Shown here: positions 6,682-11,032 of the stretch, in pieces
How positions within the stretch are numbered: position 1 is the stretch's first letter
How the letters are laid out: the number at the start of each line of letters is the position of its first letter
NCBI GenBank assembly: GCA_024689165.1
Contig: JAILDS010000180.1
Span: forward strand, 1 to 11,032
DNA: 11,032 bases
Direction of reading: 5' to 3'
Origin: Clostridia bacterium
GTDB taxonomy: Bacteria; Bacillota; Clostridia; Oscillospirales; Acutalibacteraceae
Made by a program: the position numbers and the translations under genes
Notes under the pieces: generated by a model
What the model was told of the DNA's origin: nothing
Seen by the model: the letters and a program-made list of their open reading frames with translations, nothing else
Database searches by the model: none

Positions 6682-6840
6682 TCATTCGGCGTCGGTATCG
6701 TCCTTGTTTTCGCACTGCTGGTTAGCGATGCCGCAGCTGGTCTTGCAGGCGCTCTGGCAAGAGGTCTGGCACTCGCCGCAGCCGCCGTTCTTCGCGCTCT
6801 CGCAAAGGTCCCTTGTGCTGACAGTCCTGATGTGTTCCAT
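6682..6840 (-). CDS. scfA: SCIFF (six-cysteine in forty-five) ranthipeptide precursor, variant
   Basis: This small gene encodes a 52-residue peptide beginning MEHIRTVSTRDLC. It contains the core CGECQTSCQSAC (21-32) and KTSCGIANQQCE (33-44), then an acidic tail. The six family cysteines are at 21, 24, 28, 32, 36 and 43, and an extra one is at 13. In the studied C. thermocellum homologue (CteA), as I recall, the thioether joins Cys32 to Thr37. Here residue 37 is Gly, while Cys32 is kept. The start is secure: AAGGAGGT (6857-6850) lies 9 nt before the ATG, and a strong promoter lies just beyond. It is the first gene of the operon and is followed by its maturase. The biological role of SCIFF peptides is unknown. 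Confidence 0.93.
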   Translation of the reverse strand: MEHIRTVSTRDLCESAKNGGCGECQTSCQSACKTSCGIANQQCENKDDTDAE

Positions 6841-6871
6841 AGTATAAATACCTCCTTGGTTTTATGGATGC

Positions 6872-6900
6872 ATTTTATAATAAAGAGCCGCGCTTGTCAA
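6872..6900 (-). promoter_or_regulatory. Strong sigma-A-type promoter of the SCIFF operon
   Basis: On the minus strand a perfect TTGACA (6900-6895) is followed after exactly 17 bp by TAAAAT (6877-6872), a five-of-six -10. The expected start is near 6865, giving a leader of about 25 nt that holds the AAGGAGGT ribosome site. High, housekeeping-like expression is expected. Confidence 0.8.
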
Positions 6901-6979
6901 GGGCGCTGTTGAACGATCCGTCGCGGGAGCCCGTTTTTCCGCCTGCGCGCCGGGGCAGACCTGCGCCCGAAAAAACATA

Positions 6980-7008
6980 TTGTAAAAACCGTTCCGTGAT
7001 GTTAAAAT
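6980..7008 (+). promoter_or_regulatory. Promoter of the NuoE/NuoF/GltD-like operon
   Basis: TTGTAA (6980-6985), a 17-bp spacer and TAAAAT (7003-7008) form a good promoter. TG at 7000-7001 adds an extended -10. The start is expected near 7015, about 40 nt before the ATG at 7055. It diverges from the SCIFF promoter about 80 bp away. Confidence 0.65.
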
Positions 7009-7042
7009 CTTCTTCGTATACACGGTATCATTTTCGGAACGG
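6989..7042. repeat. 8-bp perfect inverted repeat around the operon start site (possible operator)
   Basis: CCGTTCCG (6989-6996) is exactly complementary to CGGAACGG (7035-7042). Next to it TGAT (6997-7000) mirrors ATCA (7027-7030), with four unpaired T between the right-hand blocks. The left arm lies in the -35/-10 spacer, so it is not in the mRNA and would work as DNA. It does not resemble a Rex site. Operator function is inference. Confidence 0.4.
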
Positions 7043-7054
7043 ATGTGATGTTTT

Positions 7055-7510
7055 ATGACTGATCGGATCGACCTTTCGCCGGTAGCGGCCATCTGCGGCG
7101 ACGGCGACAGGACCCTCATCGAGATCCTTCAGACTGTGCAGGAGGAGTACGGTTACCTTCCCGCCGAGGCCGTCGAGGAGGTCTCGCGGCTTACCGGCGC
7201 GAGCGTCGCGAAGCTTTACGGGATCGCGACGTTTTACGCGCAGTTCAGGCTTGAAAAGCCCGGCAAGTACCTGATAATGCTCTGCAAGGGCACCGCCTGC
7301 CACGTCAACGGCGCGTCGGGCATAGAGCAGGCCGTCAGCGAGGAGCTCGGCATCTCCGACGGCGAAACGACCCCCGACGGGCTGTTCTCGCTCAAGACGG
7401 TGGCCTGTCTCGGCTGCTGCTCGCTGTCGCCGGTCATGATGATTAACAACGAGACCTACGGGTCGCTGACCCCCGACAAGGCCAAAAAGATACTGAGGGG
7501 GTTGTCATGA
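7055..7510 (+). CDS. NuoE-like [2Fe-2S] thioredoxin-fold subunit (StnC/HydC-like)
   Basis: This 151-residue subunit passes electrons between the NADH-oxidising NuoF-like partner and the rest of a soluble flavoprotein complex. It has an N-terminal helical part (LIEILQTVQEEYGYLP, 21-36; KLYGIATFYAQF, 53-64) and a thioredoxin-like [2Fe-2S] domain. The cluster ligands fit Cys77 and Cys82 (CKGTAC) with Cys118 and Cys122 (CLGCC); Cys121 is an extra residue in the second motif. The length is normal for the family. The ribosome site is weak: GGATG ends 9 nt before the ATG. Its stop overlaps the next start as ATGA (7507-7510). Membrane complex I is unlikely because a GltD-like gene follows instead of nuoG and membrane subunits. 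The same subunit type occurs in HydABC hydrogenases. Confidence 0.92.
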   Translation: MTDRIDLSPVAAICGDGDRTLIEILQTVQEEYGYLPAEAVEEVSRLTGASVAKLYGIATFYAQFRLEKPGKYLIMLCKGTACHVNGASGIEQAVSEELGISDGETTPDGLFSLKTVACLGCCSLSPVMMINNETYGSLTPDKAKKILRGLS

Positions 7511-9249
7511 GCTACAGGATAGTCGTTGGCGAGGGCAGCTGCGGCATAGCCGCCGGAGCGCACAAGGTATATACGGCCCTCAGGCAGCTGACGGGGTCGG
7601 TCGGCGTGACCGGCTGCGTCGGGATGTGTTTTCTGGAGCCGATAGTCGATCTGTACGACGGAAACGAGCTGGCCGTCAGGCTCGTGCGCGTCACGGAAAA
7701 CGACGCGGAGAGGATCTGCGCCGCGGCGGAGGCCGAAGACGTTTCCGGGGTCGGGGACCTGCGGATCTCCGACGAGGACGGGCTGTTCCTTAAGAGGCAG
7801 ACGCGTATCGCGCTGGCGAACTGCGGCGTGGTCGACCCGACCGACATAGATTCATACATAGCCCGCGACGGGTACAAGGCGATCAGAAAGGCCCTTTTCG
7901 ATATGACGCCCGAGTCCGTCATAGAGGAGATCAAGGTCTCCGGCCTTGCCGGCAGGGGAGGCGCTGGCTTCCCGACCTGGTTCAAGTGGAACGCCGCGAG
8001 GCAGAGCGAGGGCGACGACAAGTACCTCATCTGCAACGCCGACGAGGGCGATCCCGGCGCTTTCATGGACAGGGCCGTCATAGAGAGCGACCCGCACTGC
8101 CTTATCGAGGGCATGCTCATCGCCGCCTACGCCATCGGCGCGAAAAACGCCTTCGTGTACGTCCGCGCCGAATATCCGCTCGCCATAGAGCGGCTCAAAG
8201 CGGCTTTGGCCCAGGCGGAGGAGCGAGGCTTCCTCGGTTCGGACATCCTCGGCAGCGGCTTCTCGCTGAAGATAAAGATCAAAGCCGGTGCAGGCGCGTT
8301 CGTCTGCGGCGAGGAGACGGCTCTTATAGAGTCCCTTGAGGGCAGCCGCGGCATGCCGCGCCTCAAGCCGCCGTTCCCGGCGCAGAAGGGCTATATGAAC
8401 AGGCCCTCGAACATCAACAACGTCGAGACCTACGCGAACGTAGCGAGGATACTGCTGATGGGCGGCGAAAAATTCGCGTCCCTGGGCACGGAGAACAGCA
8501 AGGGCACCAAGGTCTTCGCGCTCACGGGCAAAGTCGTCCGCGGCGGACTCGTTGAGATACCCATGGGCCTGACGCTGCGCGAGGTCATTTTCGACATCGG
8601 CGGCGGCATCAAAAACGGCAAAAAGTTCAAGGCCGTCCAGCTCGGCGGCCCCTCCGGCGGCTGCATACCCGAAAGCCTGCTCGATACGGTCATCGACTAC
8701 AAGGCGCTTGCCGCCACCGGCGCGATCATGGGCAGCGGCGGAATGGTCGTCATGGACGAGGACACCTGCATGGTCAATATGGCCCGTTTCTTCCTCGATT
8801 TCACCACCAAAGAGTCCTGCGGGAAGTGCGTTCCCTGCCGTATCGGCACGAAACGGCTCTATGAGAAGCTCACGGCCATAACCGAGGGCAGAGGCGAGGA
8901 GGGCGACGTCGAGACGCTGACGGAGCTTTGCTCCGGCATCCGCGACACGGCCCTGTGCGGCCTCGGGCAGACCGCGCCGAACCCGGTCCTTACCACCATA
9001 AAATACTTTTCGGACGAGTATGTTGCTCACGTCAGGGACAAAAAATGCCCCGCCTGCGAGTGCAGAGCGCTCATCACCTACGAAATACTTCCCGACAAGT
9101 GCAGGGGCTGCACGATGTGCGCGAAGAACTGCCCCGCCGGGTGCATCGAAGGCTCGGTGAAGCAGCCGCATAAGATCGACCCCGAAAAGTGCGTCAGATG
9201 CGGCAGCTGCATGAGGGTCTGCCGTTTCGGCGCGGTCAAGGTCAGCTGA
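7507..9249 (+). CDS. NuoF-like NADH/FMN subunit with ferredoxin domains (StnB/HydB-like)
   Basis: The 580-residue diaphorase subunit binds NAD(H), FMN and several Fe-S clusters. Domains: a thioredoxin-like N-terminus (~1-75) with Cys12, Cys37 and Cys41; the NuoF core with GLAGRGGAGFPTWFKW (146-161), CNADEGDPGAF (176-186) and GAGAFVCGEETALIESLEG (261-279); the N3-type [4Fe-4S] site ESCGKCVPCRIGT (436-448) plus Cys484; and a C-terminal two-[4Fe-4S] ferredoxin with Cys532/535/538/542 and 562/565/568/572. An extra Cys cluster, KKCPACECRALI (512-523), precedes the ferredoxin. Only three Cys are seen at the N-terminal domain, so a [2Fe-2S] cluster there would need another ligand. This build is typical of HydB and StnB subunits of electron-bifurcating complexes. 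It overlaps the upstream gene by 4 nt and lies 13 bp before the next start. Confidence 0.93.
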   Translation: MSYRIVVGEGSCGIAAGAHKVYTALRQLTGSVGVTGCVGMCFLEPIVDLYDGNELAVRLVRVTENDAERICAAAEAEDVSGVGDLRISDEDGLFLKRQTRIALANCGVVDPTDIDSYIARDGYKAIRKALFDMTPESVIEEIKVSGLAGRGGAGFPTWFKWNAARQSEGDDKYLICNADEGDPGAFMDRAVIESDPHCLIEGMLIAAYAIGAKNAFVYVRAEYPLAIERLKAALAQAEERGFLGSDILGSGFSLKIKIKAGAGAFVCGEETALIESLEGSRGMPRLKPPFPAQKGYMNRPSNINNVETYANVARILLMGGEKFASLGTENSKGTKVFALTGKVVRGGLVEIPMGLTLREVIFDIGGGIKNGKKFKAVQLGGPSGGCIPESLLDTVIDYKALAATGAIMGSGGMVVMDEDTCMVNMARFFLDFTTKESCGKCVPCRIGTKRLYEKLTAITEGRGEEGDVETLTELCSGIRDTALCGLGQTAPNPVLTTIKYFSDEYVAHVRDKKCPACECRALITYEILPDKCRGCTMCAKNCPAGCIEGSVKQPHKIDPEKCVRCGSCMRVCRFGAVKVS

Positions 9250-9262
9250 GGAGGGATATGAA

Positions 9263-11032
9263 ATGAGCGACAGGATAACGATCAATATAGACGGTCGCGA
9301 TATTCCCGCCTTGCAGGGGCAGACCGTTCTTGAAGCCGCCCAAAACGCGGGGATTGAGATAGCGAACCTGTGCAAGAGCCCGGAGCTCGCTCCCTACGGG
9401 GCGTGCGGGCTGTGCGTGGTCGAGGCGAAGGGCGTGCCGAAGCTTCTGCGCGCCTGCTCCGCGACCGTTTCCGACGGGATGGAGATCTCGACGAACTCCC
9501 CCCGCGTCGAAAAGGGGCGCAGGCTCGCGCTCGAGCTGATAATGGGCGACCACGACGCGGACTGCGTCGCGCCCTGCTCCATCGCCTGCCCCGCGCATAC
9601 GGACTGCCAGAAATACATCAGGCTGATAAACGAGGGCAAATACGACGAGGCCGTCCTCGTCATCAAAGAAAAAATACCGCTGCCGTCGAGCATAGGCAGG
9701 GTCTGCCCGCACCCGTGCGAGACCCAGTGCCGCCGTCAGAACGTGGAAAACAGTATTTCCATCTGCGCGCTCAAGGCCTTCGCTTCCGACACGGCGCAGT
9801 TCGGCGGCGCGCCTGTCCTGCCGGAAAAAAAGCCCGCCACGGGCAAGAGCGTCGGTATCATCGGCGGCGGCCCCGCCGGGCTCACCGCAGCGTACTTCCT
9901 CGCGCTCGAGGGGCACTCCGTCACGGTCTATGACAAAATGCCCAAGGCGGGCGGTATGCTCCGTTACGGCATCCCCGAATACCGTCTGCCCAAAAAGGTC
10001 CTCGACGCGGAGATAGCGATCATAGAGTCGCTCGGCGTCGAGATAAAATGCGGCGTTGAGATCGGAACGGAAGCCGACCTTGAGGATATACGCGCCCGGC
10101 ACGACGCTCTCATAGTCGCCAACGGCGCGTGGAAAAGCTCCTCCATCCGCTGTAAGGGCGAAGAGCTCGAGGGCGTTTTCGGCGGTATCGACTTCCTGCG
10201 CGAGGTCGCCCTCGGCAACAGGCCCGCGATAGGCGACAGGACCGCGATAGTCGGCGGCGGCAACACCGCCATGGACGCCTGCCGGACCGCCGTCAGACTC
10301 GGCGCGAAGGAGGTCAGCGTCATATACAGGCGCACCCGCGACGAAATGCCCGCCGAAGACCTTGAGATCGACGAGGCGATCGAGGAGGGCGTGAATTTCC
10401 TGTTCCTTACCAATCCCGACGAGATCATCGGCGAAAACGGCCGCGTCAGCTCCGTCAGGCTCCAGAAGATGCGCCTCGGCGAGCCGGACGAACGGGGCAG
10501 ACGCTCGCCCGTCCCCATCGAGGGCGAGTTCGTCACCTTAGGGCTGGATTCGATCATAATCGCCGCCGGCCAGAAAAACTCGCCGGACGGCTTCACCGCC
10601 CTCAGGACCACGAAGCGCGGCACCATAGAGGCGGACGAGAACACGCTGCTGACCTCGATGCCCGGCGTTTTCGCGGCGGGCGACTGCACCAACAAGGGCG
10701 CGGGGATAGCGATCGAGGCCATCGCCGAGGGCGGCAGGGCAGCGAAGGCGGTCGACGCGTACCTTCTCGGCGCGGAGCTCGATTTCACGCCCAAGGTCAT
10801 ATCAAAGCGCAGACTTGAAAATATCGATTTCTCGAAGGAGACGCCCGCCGAAAGGCAGCGGCAGAGTACCCGTCCCGCGTCCGAACGCAGAAACGACTTC
10901 CTGCCCGTCGCCGCGATCTTCACGGAGGATCAGGCTAAGGCGGAGTCCGCCCGATGCCTTCAGTGCGGCTGCCACGCCTACGGCGAGTGCCGGCTCATCC
11001 GCTACGCGGATATGTACAAGGTCGACGTCGAC
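9263..11032 (+). CDS. [2Fe-2S]/GltD-like NADPH:FAD oxidoreductase subunit, StnA-like (3' end outside window)
   Basis: The first 590 residues of a larger protein are present, with no stop before the edge. Order of domains: plant-type [2Fe-2S] ferredoxin with Cys37, 48, 51 and 65; a DPYD domain II-like two-[4Fe-4S] region with Cys101/105/109/115 and 148/152/156/168; then a GltD/NfnB-type flavoprotein. That part has the FAD motif VGIIGGGPAGLTAAYFL (197-213), the NADPH site AIVGGGNTAMDA (328-339) with YRRTRDEMPA (355-364), and the second FAD motif FAAGDC (470-475). A last cysteine group (565, 568, 570, 576) lies near the edge and suggests further Fe-S domains. Fusion of a NuoG-like front with an NfnB-like module beside NuoE and NuoF genes is the architecture I recall for StnA of the Sporomusa-type Nfn. 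GGAGGG (9250-9255) 7 nt upstream supports this start. A decoy ATG at 9258 gives only MK. A plain glutamate synthase subunit is unlikely in this context. Confidence 0.88.
   Translation, partial: MSDRITINIDGRDIPALQGQTVLEAAQNAGIEIANLCKSPELAPYGACGLCVVEAKGVPKLLRACSATVSDGMEISTNSPRVEKGRRLALELIMGDHDADCVAPCSIACPAHTDCQKYIRLINEGKYDEAVLVIKEKIPLPSSIGRVCPHPCETQCRRQNVENSISICALKAFASDTAQFGGAPVLPEKKPATGKSVGIIGGGPAGLTAAYFLALEGHSVTVYDKMPKAGGMLRYGIPEYRLPKKVLDAEIAIIESLGVEIKCGVEIGTEADLEDIRARHDALIVANGAWKSSSIRCKGEELEGVFGGIDFLREVALGNRPAIGDRTAIVGGGNTAMDACRTAVRLGAKEVSVIYRRTRDEMPAEDLEIDEAIEEGVNFLFLTNPDEIIGENGRVSSVRLQKMRLGEPDERGRRSPVPIEGEFVTLGLDSIIIAAGQKNSPDGFTALRTTKRGTIEADENTLLTSMPGVFAAGDCTNKGAGIAIEAIAEGGRAAKAVDAYLLGAELDFTPKVISKRRLENIDFSKETPAERQRQSTRPASERRNDFLPVAAIFTEDQAKAESARCLQCGCHAYGECRLIRYADMYKVDVD

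Noticed and set aside
6901..6975. Intrinsic terminator near CGGGAGCCCGTTTTT and a GC hairpin at about 6950-6969
   Set aside because: The first stem is only 4 bp with a 2-nt loop. The second is followed by A residues on the plus strand and is upstream of both divergent genes, where nothing needs ending.
6980..7054. Rex operator in the redox operon promoter
   Set aside because: No TTGTTAA-N4-TTAACAA-like palindrome is present; TTGTAA is better explained as the -35.
7852..9375. Long open frame (about 507 codons) on the minus strand opposite the NuoF-like gene
   Set aside because: It is antisense to a well-supported NuoF-like gene and has no family motif or ribosome site.
9964..10923. Ser/Pro-rich open frame of about 319 codons on the minus strand
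   Set aside because: It is antisense to the GltD-like domain, whose FAD and NADPH motifs are intact on the plus strand.
7055..11032. Complex I (nuoEFG) or HydABC hydrogenase
   Set aside because: The third gene has a GltD/NfnB-type flavoprotein after its [2Fe-2S] domain, not the NuoG molybdopterin-fold or H-cluster domain, and no membrane subunits are seen within the window.

Overview
The window is GC-rich bacterial DNA that looks like a chromosome segment of a gut-type, anaerobic member of the Clostridia, probably Oscillospirales-like. Four things point there: a SCIFF ranthipeptide with its radical SAM maturase (a near-signature locus of Clostridia), a LigA of the divergent Clostridia type, a C-terminal surface-protein tail common in that group, and an electron-bifurcating flavoprotein operon. 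There are nine complete genes plus one gene cut at each edge. I see no tRNA, rRNA, CRISPR array, insertion sequence or phage gene. The species cannot be fixed from the sequence alone.

Layout. (1) 2-367 (+): the last 121 codons of a surface-type protein with paired-Cys repeats and a hydrophobic tail. (2) 368-473: a GC-rich hairpin terminator that can serve both converging genes, followed by short tandem repeats, one of which supplies the ligA stop codon. (3) 3255 down to 474 (-): a two-gene unit with a histidine-phosphatase-fold protein lacking both catalytic histidines, then a divergent NAD+-dependent DNA ligase. (4) 3262-3365: an AT-rich divergent promoter region. (5) 3366-3965 (+): an XRE-family regulator that ends 5 bp from the gene converging on it. 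(6) 6840 down to 3971 (-): a RiPP operon with the SCIFF precursor (52 codons), the SCIFF maturase, and a PLP-dependent Orn/Lys/Arg-decarboxylase-fold enzyme whose start overlaps the maturase stop by 4 nt. (7) 6841-7054: a divergent promoter region with a good promoter on each strand. (8) 7055 to the right edge (+): a NuoE-like subunit, a NuoF-like subunit and a large [2Fe-2S]/GltD-like flavoprotein that runs off the window.

How the genes fit together. The right-hand operon has no hydrogenase H-cluster subunit within the window. Its composition (NuoE + NuoF with extra ferredoxin domains + an NfnB/GltD-like NADPH/FAD subunit fused to a [2Fe-2S] domain) matches the Sporomusa-type Nfn (Stn) transhydrogenase that couples NADH, NADPH and ferredoxin. 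The SCIFF operon transcribed away from it makes a thioether-crosslinked peptide of unknown function. This SCIFF copy is unusual: the Thr that accepts the known thioether is Gly, and there is a seventh Cys. The phosphatase-fold gene is a predicted pseudoenzyme, and its partner ligase departs from textbook LigA at several active-site positions. These three are the most informative oddities.
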